Shown piece after piece: positions 1-8,853 of a DNA stretch of 42,373 nucleotides. The notes under the pieces are model-generated. The model searched no databases and was not told the DNA's origin. It worked only from the letters and a program-made list of their open reading frames with translations. Made by a program: the position numbers and the translations under genes. The DNA comes from Enterococcus sp. DIV0660C (GTDB lineage: Bacteria > Bacillota > Bacilli > Lactobacillales > Enterococcaceae): assembly GCF_017316125.1 (NCBI RefSeq), contig NZ_JAFLWA010000013.1, forward strand, positions 1-42,373, written 5' to 3'. Position 1 is the stretch's first letter. Every line of letters begins with the position of its first letter.

Positions 1-37
1 GTAAATGGTCAAAAAAAACTGTTTCTAGAAAAGTCTT

Positions 38-144
38 GCGCCCCAACGGGTTAGCCCGCCTTTTTATTTTTTGTCATAAACAACTCATGAACATCTCAAG
101 AACAAGTCATAGACAGGTCAAGAACACCTCAAGAACAGCTTATA
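38..144. repeat. Tandem 11-bp repeats beside a GC-rich motif; candidate oriT region
   Basis: Six consecutive 11-bp units begin at 79, 90, 101, 112, 123 and 134, following a loose pattern RACANSTCAWG (e.g. AACATCTCAAG, AACACCTCAAG). Just left, at 38-50, lies GCGCCCCAACGGG in otherwise AT-rich DNA. From memory, and unverified, this resembles the GCGCCCTTACGGG core of nic regions in some Gram-positive mobilisable plasmids. Short direct repeats next to a nic site are a known oriT layout in enterococcal plasmids. The position, downstream of the last visible transfer gene, fits an oriT, but no relaxase gene lies in the window. The repeats could instead be protein-binding iterons of another kind. 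Confidence 0.5.
45..72 (+). terminator. Possible weak terminator
   Basis: CGGG-TTAG-CCCG forms a 4-bp GC stem at 47-58, followed by a T-rich run. The stem is short, and it overlaps the GC-rich motif that may belong to a transfer origin, so it may not be a terminator at all. Confidence 0.3.
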
Positions 145-362
145 TCAGTTTTTTATTGTTGAAATTCCCACTAATTTCTCTTCTTTTTCTTCTCCGTTTT
201 ACTCGTTTCATCCAGGAAAATTATTCGTAATTTATCTGCTAATTTATGGTGCACTCATGGTAATTGAGTAGGTTCATTCCCCACCCAACTACCACTCTGA
301 CAATGTCTCAAGCGACTAATTCACTGGTAAATCACGTGTATTCTTACCATCATTTATCCCCC

Positions 363-2516
363 TTATACTGGGTTGCGGACATAGACTTTACGTATCGGTT
401 CATGACTATTTTGTCCTTTTCTATAGAAGTAAAACTCACCTGTTCGTAAACTTTTTAGATCGTTCGGGTGGATATTGAACTTGTCAACCATGCGTTTTGT
501 TCCACGTTCACCTGACCACGAAGTCCGATTCAAATTGTTAAAACCATCCGCTTGTTCAATCATTTCAGTGAGTTCTAAGTCACGATAAGTACCGAAAATT
601 TCCGCCCAATAGCTTGCTTCGTCCTTCTCATTTACCTGTCCAACCATGTACGTATTGACGTTTCCGACGAGCTGTTTCATGAGTGATTCATCTATTTTAG
701 CAATGTCTGTCATAGTTTGTGGACTGAAGATGGCGTGAACGCCTGCCCCACGTGCCTTGTTTGCAATCGCTATAAAGGACTCGTCCAGATAACTTGCTGG
801 TTCATCAAATAGTGTGAGAATTTCCTTCTTTTTTTCGGCTCCTTTATATATCTCTGCTGTTAAATGTTTCAAGTCTCCAATGATAAAATGTGCCAATTGT
901 TTGATAAATTCTTCATAGATTAACCCGTTCAATGATAAGTAAACTAACTGATTCTTACGATAAATTTCTTTGAAATCCAGTTCCAATTCACAATGTTTTG
1001 TATCGAATAACTGCCCCACTTCACTATCAATCAACATGTTTATATTGGTCTGAAGTGACTCTGAAGTCGCATACAAATAGAACGGACTTTCCTTATATTC
1101 GTACCGAATGAATAACTGATTGAATAGCTTGCGATGGGTTTCTGATAACTCGTCAAACTGTTTACGAACCAAAAAATAATAGTCTTCCAGTGATATTGCA
1201 TCGGGATCGTGGACGATTCTTTCCCACACTTCTTCCATCGCAATTTCATCTGAATCGTTGTTTGAACCTTCGTCTGCATCAGTCATTTCTATATCTAGAA
1301 GCACTTCTTTTGTTGTACCTTCGTCCTTCTCTTTGGGTCTGATTGGCTGTTGACTCTTGTGATAAGTAACGAAAACTTCTACCTCATTTTCCTCTAATGC
1401 AGTCGCAAATAACCTCAACACATTCCGCGGTAAGGTATACTCTGACAGTGTCTCAAACGAGCGTTCAATACCAAAACAATCCATTAATTGTATGGTATTC
1501 ATCAGTAAAGATTTGGCTGCACTTGAGTAAAATACACTCTCTGTTTCCGCGATTGTTACGAGTCGGTCCTTAATCTCTGTACTGTTTCCATACTTCAATG
1601 GGTTGTAGCCAACCTTGTGTTCGTCACTAAAAGCAACGACACTCTTGCCATACTTCTTGGCAATTCCTTCCATTGATTCGAGTGTTTCCTTCGCTCCTTT
1701 TCCGTCGATAAGCACACAAGGAATGTTAAATTTTAAGCAATGCTCCATGAAGATTTGTTGTAAAGTGGTCTTCCCACCACCTGTTGTCGCAGGCATTAAA
1801 CCATGTTGATTCAGCTCTTTTAGCGGTAAAACATAGGACGAACCAAACTCATCAGTCCCTATAAGAATTGATTGTTTTAGTCGATTGAACTCCTTTTTGT
1901 ATGCTTTATAGTCGGACATTTCTAACATTTTTTGGTACTCATCTTCATAGTTTTTCGTGTATTTTTGCGATTCTTTGAACTTATTCTTATGACGTTTTCG
2001 ATACTCTTTTGAGTTCTTCACTTGGTTTCGCTCTTCTTCTTTACTCGTCACACGCAGTCGGTCAAAGAAGATAGACCCACTTAATAGTAAGAAGCAGACC
2101 CCTATTCCACCCATTAGTAAGGCAAGAATGGATTGGTAATTGAAGACTAAATCATTGGTAATGATATTGAAGGGAAACAGTAAATACGTAGCTAGATACC
2201 CTCTTGGTATATAGAAAAAAAGGATAACGTTTATAGGTATCCACATGATTCCGGCACTGATAAACCACCAACTTTTTCGATTCAAGAACCCTTCATAGTC
2301 CATATTTTCAATGTGTTGGTATCGGTCTTTCCTGTTCAAATAGCGGATAATTACAAACGGAATCGCACCACAAAGCACAAATGGGTATAGTAGCGTTAAC
2401 CCCACTACAAGTAGTACGTTTAATACATTCCATAGAGTTCTTCGTCCTTGTTCTTCGGAAGAATTCTTGCTTTTCTTTGGACTAAATAGTCCTTCTTCCC
2501 ATATATTTTTAGCCAT
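363..2516 (-). CDS. VirD4/TraG-like conjugative coupling ATPase
   Basis: This 717-aa membrane-anchored ATPase would link the relaxase-DNA complex to the secretion channel and help pump DNA. Hydrophobic segments lie at about residues 28-58, 83-102 and 110-150. The Walker A motif ATTGGGKTT is at about 243-251, and a Walker B-like segment LTLFDEPAS lies near residue 600. It is followed by the ARGAGVHAIFSPQT region typical of the TraD/TraG recognition domain. The start follows GGAGG by 6 nt. It is the last transfer gene visible on the minus strand and is separated from the VirB6-like gene by a hairpin. It could also be described as a TcpA-type FtsK/VirD4 hybrid; the conjugation role is clear either way. 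Confidence 0.88.
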   Translation of the reverse strand: MAKNIWEEGLFSPKKSKNSSEEQGRRTLWNVLNVLLVVGLTLLYPFVLCGAIPFVIIRYLNRKDRYQHIENMDYEGFLNRKSWWFISAGIMWIPINVILFFYIPRGYLATYLLFPFNIITNDLVFNYQSILALLMGGIGVCFLLLSGSIFFDRLRVTSKEEERNQVKNSKEYRKRHKNKFKESQKYTKNYEDEYQKMLEMSDYKAYKKEFNRLKQSILIGTDEFGSSYVLPLKELNQHGLMPATTGGGKTTLQQIFMEHCLKFNIPCVLIDGKGAKETLESMEGIAKKYGKSVVAFSDEHKVGYNPLKYGNSTEIKDRLVTIAETESVFYSSAAKSLLMNTIQLMDCFGIERSFETLSEYTLPRNVLRLFATALEENEVEVFVTYHKSQQPIRPKEKDEGTTKEVLLDIEMTDADEGSNNDSDEIAMEEVWERIVHDPDAISLEDYYFLVRKQFDELSETHRKLFNQLFIRYEYKESPFYLYATSESLQTNINMLIDSEVGQLFDTKHCELELDFKEIYRKNQLVYLSLNGLIYEEFIKQLAHFIIGDLKHLTAEIYKGAEKKKEILTLFDEPASYLDESFIAIANKARGAGVHAIFSPQTMTDIAKIDESLMKQLVGNVNTYMVGQVNEKDEASYWAEIFGTYRDLELTEMIEQADGFNNLNRTSWSGERGTKRMVDKFNIHPNDLKSLRTGEFYFYRKGQNSHEPIRKVYVRNPV

Positions 2517-2537
2517 TATTCTCCTCCCTCAGACAAA

Positions 2538-2586
2538 ATAAAAAGCGAATACTACATCTGTATGAAGTAGTACACGCTTCTTTTTA
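2538..2586 (-). terminator. Intra-operon hairpin terminator
   Basis: The arms 2543-2555 and 2567-2579 pair at 11 of 13 positions and are flanked by A and T runs. The hairpin sits between the VirB6-like gene and the coupling-protein gene, so it would reduce coupling-protein expression relative to upstream genes. Confidence 0.65.
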
Positions 2587-2595
2587 TTGGTTAAT

Positions 2596-5076
2596 TTAGG
2601 TAGTTCGCTTAGTTCTTATTGTGACTTTGGGCGAAACTTTATTTGATCGTTTATGTCTACTTTCTGGTTTTGCTTGCCGTCTAATATTCACCGTAGACAT
2701 ATTTTTATTGTGTTTTATACGAGGCTTCTCTTCCCGTGGCTTACGAATATTAACCGCAGTTGGTGCTGTTCGTAGACCACTTCGAGTAGATACATTTGTT
2801 TGTTGAACTGTACGATTTTGTAGTTTATTCTGCATAGGTTCAGAAGTTCTCGATAGACTATTTTCTTCATTGGTTCTTACTACATTTATAGTTGATTGTA
2901 CTTGTTCCCTTTGTGCAACTCCGCTATGCCCTTGCTTATGTCTAGGTGTCACCCTGCTTCGTCTTGGGCTCATCGGTACCTTTTCATCTGTTTGTTTATT
3001 TGGTAAACTCACTTTTTGCTTACGAATCTGTGGTGTTTGATACTGTTTTGGCACATTCACTTTTCGTGACATAGTTGGTCCATGAACGGCATTCGCTCCT
3101 GATTGTTTAGGTAAATCATTGCGTCGTTTTGAATGTATTGCTTCTTTTCCTTTGCGTTCTTTAATCAGATTTCCATTAGTTGATTCCTCTGGAGCTAAGT
3201 CGTTGCGTCGTTCGGACAACCGGCTTTCATGCGCATTTTTTGATATATTATGCGGAATATTTGATCCTTTCTCTGAAGCTTTCATCGGCTCTTTTTGCCT
3301 AGATAAATTATTTGAAGGGTTCTGTTCTTTATCTACTATATGTTTCTTCATGGAAGACGGATGTTTACTATTTGGAATAGCTGTATCTTTTCGTTTATCG
3401 GACAGCTTATTCTCTGAATTTTTCTCATTATTATTCTTCCTTAACCGATCATTTGATTCTGGTAAGTCAGACGGATCCTTATCATTCGTTTTGTCATCAT
3501 TCTTCAAATTATGATTATCAGGCGAAATATCTTTTCTTCGCTGGCTCTCTTTAACATTCGGCTTCGTCTTTTTGAAGTCTGTTTTCTTCGTTCGCCCATT
3601 TTTCCGCTCTTCTTCTTGTTCTTCTTTTTTCCGTTGTTTTGCCTCTTCTTTTCGTTTTTGGCGTGATTCTTGTTGACTAGCACCTTTGTCTTTTCTAGTT
3701 TGTAAAAAGTCTTGGGAAGCTTTTCTAGGGTGCATTACCATACCTGGTAAATCTTTCATGCTTAATTGACCAGTGAATGCGGCAATAAAGATCCCTCGGA
3801 AAAGATAGACACCGATTGGAGACACTAAATAGACAAGAATCGTAATGATTTTTTGCCAAATATCGCCATTCATGGAAGCCTGTGTAAACCCAATCGATAT
3901 ATAACTTACGAACAAAATAAGAACAAATCCTATACTTGCTTTCGCAAACATGACAATGGCGAATGCCTTGGCATAGTTGAATAAGACATTATCCAATACT
4001 TGAAAGAGCGATAATATTAGTAGAATAGGCGCTAACGGAATTAAGAAAATTCCAATAACTGCCATAACTATTCGTACCACTCCTAAGACAAAGAATATGA
4101 TTGTTTGAAAGAGATTGACGACTATATAAAACAATGCAAAAAAGGATTGCATCCAGTTGTTGTTATAGTGAATGGTGATATTATTAAACCCTTTTTTATC
4201 CTCTGTTTTTTCTTCTTTTTTTAGAACTTCTTCTTGTAAATCCTCATTATTTTCATTACCTAACACTGCACCAATGCGGTCATACTCTTTTTCCTTATAC
4301 TCAATTGTTCCTTTGCCACGTATTTCTGATTGATTGGTTGTGCCGTAGTTCATCAATAAATAGGGTTCATAAACATTCGAGTAAAAGACAGTCGATGCCA
4401 AGGCATTTCCTGCATTTTGAATAAGCACTTTGCTATCTTTTTCTGCAGGTTGGTTTTCAACATTTTCGGTGGTGTAATTATCAATCACCGGATTCACATT
4501 GACAATGGCTGCGCTAATTGCCTGATCAACATCATATACCTTGTCGAATAAGGAGTTGCTGACTGTAGCATCTCGTAAAAAAGCGAGCCCAACAAAAATC
4601 ATCACTGCCTTTAAAAAGACTTTTAATCCCGCTTTGATTTGTCCTGTGACGGCAAAACGAAAAATCATGACACCTGCCACGACACAAATACCGATAAGAC
4701 TCGCCACGTTCGTTAAACTAGCCGCAAGAAAGCTCGCGATATTGACCATCGGTGTTTTTAAGCTCGTTGTCACATCTAAATTGAATAAAAATTTGACCAT
4801 TTCCGCGTTAAAAGAACCCAACATACGGACTCCTGACCACATAAATTCTTTAATCGCAGTAGAGATACCCGGAACAATTTGTTTGAACTTTCCTAAACTA
4901 TCCGTCCCACCTGTCATAAGTGGAAAGTTATTATCTTTGTAGGCTTTATAAATTTCTGTTGGGTCACTGATCACTTTCGTACCTGTTGTTTCAGCGTAAA
5001 CTACCCAGCTTGTCCCCAAAAGCAGACACAAAAAAACACCTAGAACAACTAGGCGCCTTTTTTTTATTTCTTTCAT
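2596..5076 (-). CDS. VirB6/TcpH-like channel membrane protein with long basic tail
   Basis: This 826-aa protein has a signal-like N-terminus (VVLGVFLCLLLGTSWVVYA). Multiple membrane segments follow: about residues 115-165, and a cluster around 315-450 beginning FFALFYIVVNLFQTIIFFVL. Length and layout resemble TcpH of pCW3 and the PrgH/VirB6 class, which form the inner channel of Gram-positive conjugation systems. From about residue 455 to the end the protein is a low-complexity, Lys/Arg/Asn/Ser-rich tail of roughly 370 aa, probably cytoplasmic. The start follows AGGAAGG. It is flanked by the lipoprotein and coupling-protein genes. The channel role is a family-level inference. Confidence 0.75.
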   Translation of the reverse strand: MKEIKKRRLVVLGVFLCLLLGTSWVVYAETTGTKVISDPTEIYKAYKDNNFPLMTGGTDSLGKFKQIVPGISTAIKEFMWSGVRMLGSFNAEMVKFLFNLDVTTSLKTPMVNIASFLAASLTNVASLIGICVVAGVMIFRFAVTGQIKAGLKVFLKAVMIFVGLAFLRDATVSNSLFDKVYDVDQAISAAIVNVNPVIDNYTTENVENQPAEKDSKVLIQNAGNALASTVFYSNVYEPYLLMNYGTTNQSEIRGKGTIEYKEKEYDRIGAVLGNENNEDLQEEVLKKEEKTEDKKGFNNITIHYNNNWMQSFFALFYIVVNLFQTIIFFVLGVVRIVMAVIGIFLIPLAPILLILSLFQVLDNVLFNYAKAFAIVMFAKASIGFVLILFVSYISIGFTQASMNGDIWQKIITILVYLVSPIGVYLFRGIFIAAFTGQLSMKDLPGMVMHPRKASQDFLQTRKDKGASQQESRQKRKEEAKQRKKEEQEEERKNGRTKKTDFKKTKPNVKESQRRKDISPDNHNLKNDDKTNDKDPSDLPESNDRLRKNNNEKNSENKLSDKRKDTAIPNSKHPSSMKKHIVDKEQNPSNNLSRQKEPMKASEKGSNIPHNISKNAHESRLSERRNDLAPEESTNGNLIKERKGKEAIHSKRRNDLPKQSGANAVHGPTMSRKVNVPKQYQTPQIRKQKVSLPNKQTDEKVPMSPRRSRVTPRHKQGHSGVAQREQVQSTINVVRTNEENSLSRTSEPMQNKLQNRTVQQTNVSTRSGLRTAPTAVNIRKPREEKPRIKHNKNMSTVNIRRQAKPESRHKRSNKVSPKVTIRTKRTT

Positions 5077-5096
5077 CGATTCACCTTCCTAACACA

Positions 5097-5131
5097 ATAA
5101 AAAAGACAACCACCTAAGCAGTTGCCTTCTC
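5097..5131 (-). terminator. Possible weak intra-operon terminator
   Basis: On the minus strand GGCAAC and GTTGTC (pairing with one G-U) are followed by TTTTTT, just after the lipoprotein gene. The stem is short, so readthrough into the VirB6-like gene is expected. Confidence 0.45.
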
Positions 5132-5137
5132 ATACCT

Positions 5138-5533
5138 TTATTCTTCAATCTTTGTAAAAGTTTTATTTTCCCGATTTGCTTCGTATTTTCCTAAAATTTC
5201 ATCCATTCTAGGCATATCCGCAGAGAAATAATCAGCGGACGGATTTTTTAAACTTAATTCTATATCATCTATGTCTTGCCCAGTATATCTAATACTGTTT
5301 ATTTCATCTTCAACACTTTGCGATTCAATTAAATAATATGTTCGCCCTTCTGTTTTGTACTCTGTCACAGAATTTAATGCATACGGCTCATAATATTGTC
5401 CATCTTCAGCAAAAATCATCCACTCATCATACGTATAACCGAATGCTTCTTTTTCTTCTTTTGGAGAATTGCCACATCCTACCAACAAAAACACCAACAT
5501 TGGGACAAATGCCCATAAAAATTTCTTTTTCAT
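5138..5533 (-). CDS. Small lipoprotein of the transfer operon
   Basis: This 131-aa protein has a classic lipoprotein signal: positive start, hydrophobic stretch, and lipobox LLVGC with Cys at about residue 20. The mature part is acidic and has no motif I recognise. A surface-exposed lipoprotein between the VirB4-like and VirB6-like genes could assist channel assembly at the cell surface or act in exclusion; that is inference from location. The start follows AAGGAG with good spacing. About 105 nt separate it from the VirB4-like gene. Confidence 0.7.
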   Translation of the reverse strand: MKKKFLWAFVPMLVFLLVGCGNSPKEEKEAFGYTYDEWMIFAEDGQYYEPYALNSVTEYKTEGRTYYLIESQSVEDEINSIRYTGQDIDDIELSLKNPSADYFSADMPRMDEILGKYEANRENKTFTKIEE

Positions 5534-5640
5534 TGTTTCTCCTTTTATTCCTTCATAAATTTACTGATTATTTATAGGTAATACTATTACTTATTAGTAT
5601 AACTTAAGTGATGACATATTGAAAACGCTAGCGTGAGTTA

Positions 5641-8136
5641 TTATACATAATCAAATTCTTCTTCCATTTCAAGTGCGTCCATAGTCGCTTTATCCTGCTT
5701 ACTCGTGGAAGAAATTGCGAGCATCCATGAATCAAATAGCACATCAATCGCAATAGGTTGATTTCGCCCTAAGTGATCTTGGAAAAGACAGGTTCCTGGT
5801 ACTAAGGACTGAATCATTTCTAAATTAGCTTTATTGATATCCATACCGTAAAACTCCAAGACTTTCTCTTGTTCTTTCTTTTGTCGTGGTCGGAAGGCAA
5901 ATTTATAAGAGATCAGTTCTTTTTTAGCTGGTGTATCATAATCAGAGAATGTCTGCGTAAGAATATAAATATCCGTATTATTTGCCCGTCCTTTACGCAA
6001 ACTATCATCAATCAAGTACTCTCCTTGAGCTGTATCTTCAAACCCTTTTGCTTCATCAAAAATAATCGCGGCATCTTCTGATTTATCTGTGGAGAAAACA
6101 TAGGTTAGTTTCATGACAGCCTCCATAATCATGACTGAAGCAATCTGTTCATTATTCATACGACCACTTGCTTCTGCTTTTTTAGACGGCAGATTAAGTC
6201 CCTGAAGTCCCAAAACATTAATTTGTGTATCGAACGATAACGGTTGACTCAAATCATTCCCGATTAAGATTTTACCTAGCCCATTTTGATACCCACTGAT
6301 TAACTTCGCCAGTTCTTCATCTTGTTTTCTAATCTCCTCGATAACTTTGGTTAAATGTTTTTTACCACGTCCTTTTAGCACAGTTACGATTGCATCTGAA
6401 ATGACTGCTTTTTTTGTAGCCATCGTTTGTGGGTTTACATTTACTTCTCCGAAGGTTTCTAAAATAGTTTTCGCTAAGGTAATCCCTTCTTCTTTAGGTA
6501 AAAACATTAGTGGATCTAACATTCCTCGATTTCGTTCGCTTTGAGAAAGTGATACAAAATTGATTCGTTCATACAATTGTTTGAATTCATCGTTCATGCC
6601 GTATTTATCAATTGCTTTTTTAAAAAACATTTCTGTCTCATTCTTTGGATCGACGTACAGTATTTTTTGACCTAAAAATGTTAACCATAAAAACAAATAC
6701 TTCACTAGAACGGATTTACCTTGCCCTTGTGGTCCAGTAATTAAGGTATTCCCATTGGTATGTAAAGCCCCTTTAATCGCTTTTTTTGCCAAACTAGGGA
6801 AGAACCAAACGAGTTTTGAAGAAAACTCTAAAGCTTGTCGAACATCACGGTATTTTTTAGCGGTAATTACACGACCTAACGGTAATCCTACATGATTGCC
6901 AACTTCTTTATCTAAATCAAAACCAAAATCCATCAAATAACCTGTAGTTGTTTTTTGTTCAAATGCATGAAACGTATATGGACTACCAATCAAACACTGA
7001 TTAAATAGAACCATTTGATCCGCAATGGGACGATACACTTTGTAGTCCCCATCTTCTAAAATAAATTCTAAATCACTTGCACGTTGTTCCATTTCTTTCT
7101 TACTTTTTCCAGAAATAACAAACATGATTGTCACGTTACATAACCGTTTTTCTCTTGATTTTAAGCGATTATTGAGGTCACGTAATCGCTCTTCTCCAAA
7201 CAAAATAACTTCGTCATCATCCAAAATACCTGTGGCATCTTGTTGTTCATTATCTTGTTCAAAAATGCGTTTTCGCATTTTATGTGTATCTTTAATATCT
7301 TTTTTTCGGTGACTAAATCGGATTCTTGAATGGGTTTCTATCGGAAAAGACAAACTATCTTGTAAATTTTGAACAAATGCGCCACCTTCCATCGAGGCAG
7401 GCATACCGATTAAACAATAGGTTGTACTGTAATGGGTTCTCTCAAGCTGTTCAATTTCGATATATCCTTTGTGAGGCGTTACAATTCCCTCATTTAGCTC
7501 GTATGAATTTAGCTTTCTCGTCACAGGCTTTGGATTGGCACGATGGTAAAAGTAATAGAATAAACGACCGATTTTCTGTTCATTGATTCGACGTACTTGC
7601 TTAAAGTTTAAAAGATCACTGTAAACTTGTTTTTCTTCGCGTACATAAGAGCGAAGGATTTTGTTTGGCTGGTAATTCGTTCCCAATAGTTCATTTAATT
7701 TTCGTTCACCGACTTCCTTAAACAGCTCTATATATTCCATAGGATTATATACATCTCGAATCGTAGAGAAGCGTATAAATAAGAAAGTATCATATTGATC
7801 TTGTTGTACTTCTTCGTCTAAAATCTCCTTCGCTTCATTAAAATAATACTCGCCAATATCCGCATTATTTCCTTGCACTATTTTCTCAATCGTTTTCTCT
7901 ACATGCTGATCTAACGGGAATTTCTTAGGAATGTTACAGATATGATATTCGTAGTTATCATTCCCCAAAACTCCTTCTCCATCCTGGAGATATTCTGTAA
8001 AAAATTCAAGGTCATTTAACGGGTACACTTGGTGTGAAATCTGATAGCCAGCCCATACTTCATTTGTATTCGTTAAGATAAAGTTTTTTGCAATCGCTGA
8101 AACTGGAAATTCAAATGTTTTTTCTTTTACTTTCAC
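5641..8136 (-). CDS. VirB4-like (TcpF/PrgJ-type) conjugation ATPase
   Basis: This 831-aa ATPase would energise assembly and transport of the conjugation channel. An N-terminal VirB4/CagE-like region covers about residues 1-430. The C-terminal P-loop domain has Walker A GPQGQGKS at 468-475, a Walker B-like AAIIFDEAKG near 695, and a downstream YILTQTFSD segment. The start is GTG, with GAAG immediately upstream and GGGAGG 12 nt away. The gene follows the TcpE-like gene closely. Length and motif order are standard for the family. Confidence 0.9.
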   Translation of the reverse strand: MKVKEKTFEFPVSAIAKNFILTNTNEVWAGYQISHQVYPLNDLEFFTEYLQDGEGVLGNDNYEYHICNIPKKFPLDQHVEKTIEKIVQGNNADIGEYYFNEAKEILDEEVQQDQYDTFLFIRFSTIRDVYNPMEYIELFKEVGERKLNELLGTNYQPNKILRSYVREEKQVYSDLLNFKQVRRINEQKIGRLFYYFYHRANPKPVTRKLNSYELNEGIVTPHKGYIEIEQLERTHYSTTYCLIGMPASMEGGAFVQNLQDSLSFPIETHSRIRFSHRKKDIKDTHKMRKRIFEQDNEQQDATGILDDDEVILFGEERLRDLNNRLKSREKRLCNVTIMFVISGKSKKEMEQRASDLEFILEDGDYKVYRPIADQMVLFNQCLIGSPYTFHAFEQKTTTGYLMDFGFDLDKEVGNHVGLPLGRVITAKKYRDVRQALEFSSKLVWFFPSLAKKAIKGALHTNGNTLITGPQGQGKSVLVKYLFLWLTFLGQKILYVDPKNETEMFFKKAIDKYGMNDEFKQLYERINFVSLSQSERNRGMLDPLMFLPKEEGITLAKTILETFGEVNVNPQTMATKKAVISDAIVTVLKGRGKKHLTKVIEEIRKQDEELAKLISGYQNGLGKILIGNDLSQPLSFDTQINVLGLQGLNLPSKKAEASGRMNNEQIASVMIMEAVMKLTYVFSTDKSEDAAIIFDEAKGFEDTAQGEYLIDDSLRKGRANNTDIYILTQTFSDYDTPAKKELISYKFAFRPRQKKEQEKVLEFYGMDINKANLEMIQSLVPGTCLFQDHLGRNQPIAIDVLFDSWMLAISSTSKQDKATMDALEMEEEFDYV

Positions 8137-8172
8137 CTTCGTATCATCCTCCCTATTTTTTTGTATATCTTT

Positions 8173-8580
8173 CTAAAACTTGCGGCGTTGACTAAATTTT
8201 TTATAAGAAAAAGCACCTTTAGTTAAAGGTGCTTTCGCTGCGTGTTCAAACTGTTTGCCTTTGCTTTGTTGAAGTCTAACTCGTCCAGTCAAAAAACCAA
8301 GAAAGCTCTTTTTATCCCATGTCAAACTGAATAAAATCCAAGTGGCCAATCCAATACCAGATAAAATTAATCCCCAGTAGTGTGTTGTAAAAAAAGTTAC
8401 TACGTTCCAGTTAAAGAAGAACGAAGCGAGTATTCCAAGCAGTGTAACCAAGCTTATCCCACTAAATACAATGACGTACTCTAAGCGTACCCCATCTGGA
8501 AAAAGAGGAATTGAGTGTCCCCCAAACCATGTATAAAACTTAATGGGTTGTTTGAATTCACGTGTATAATTATATTCCAT
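8173..8580 (-). CDS. TcpE-family conjugation membrane protein
   Basis: This 135-aa protein has two hydrophobic segments at about residues 32-56 and 66-88, and a basic C-terminal tail rich in Lys, Arg and Gln. Size, topology and position directly before the VirB4-like ATPase fit the TcpE/PrgI-type family found in Tn916, pCW3 and enterococcal transfer operons. That family helps localise or stabilise the ATPase at the membrane. The start follows GAGGTAGGACA. It lies 4 nt after the 85-aa membrane-protein gene and is probably translationally linked to it. Confidence 0.72.
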   Translation of the reverse strand: MEYNYTREFKQPIKFYTWFGGHSIPLFPDGVRLEYVIVFSGISLVTLLGILASFFFNWNVVTFFTTHYWGLILSGIGLATWILFSLTWDKKSFLGFLTGRVRLQQSKGKQFEHAAKAPLTKGAFSYKKFSQRRKF

Positions 8581-8584
8581 TGTC

Positions 8585-8842
8585 CTACCTCAAAAAATGT
8601 GATAGAACAATTTGTCCTGAGTTACCAGTACTTACCAGTCCTTTGATCCATTCCCCAATTGCTTGAAGATTACCTAGCATGATAATAATCGCTGCAAATA
8701 AGAAAACTCCTGCTACAGCTCCTAATGTCCGACCGAACCCTTGGGTTAATACCCCTGCAATAATCAAAATAATCCCGATAATCGCTAAGATAATCAACGC
8801 TTGTTGGGAAATATTTGTCCATAATGGTTTTAAATCAATCAT
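8585..8842 (-). CDS. Small two-span membrane protein of transfer operon
   Basis: This 85-aa protein has two hydrophobic helices at about residues 13-33 and 38-59 with a Gly-rich turn, and a short C-terminal part. Small proteins of this shape (TcpD- or PrgF-like, or VirB2/VirB3-like) sit next to the TcpE/VirB4 genes in Gram-positive transfer operons and may be channel subunits. The start follows AGGAGG. The exact subunit class cannot be decided from sequence alone. Confidence 0.65.
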   Translation of the reverse strand: MIDLKPLWTNISQQALIILAIIGIILIIAGVLTQGFGRTLGAVAGVFLFAAIIIMLGNLQAIGEWIKGLVSTGNSGQIVLSHFLR

Positions 8843-8853
8843 TTAACTTCCTC

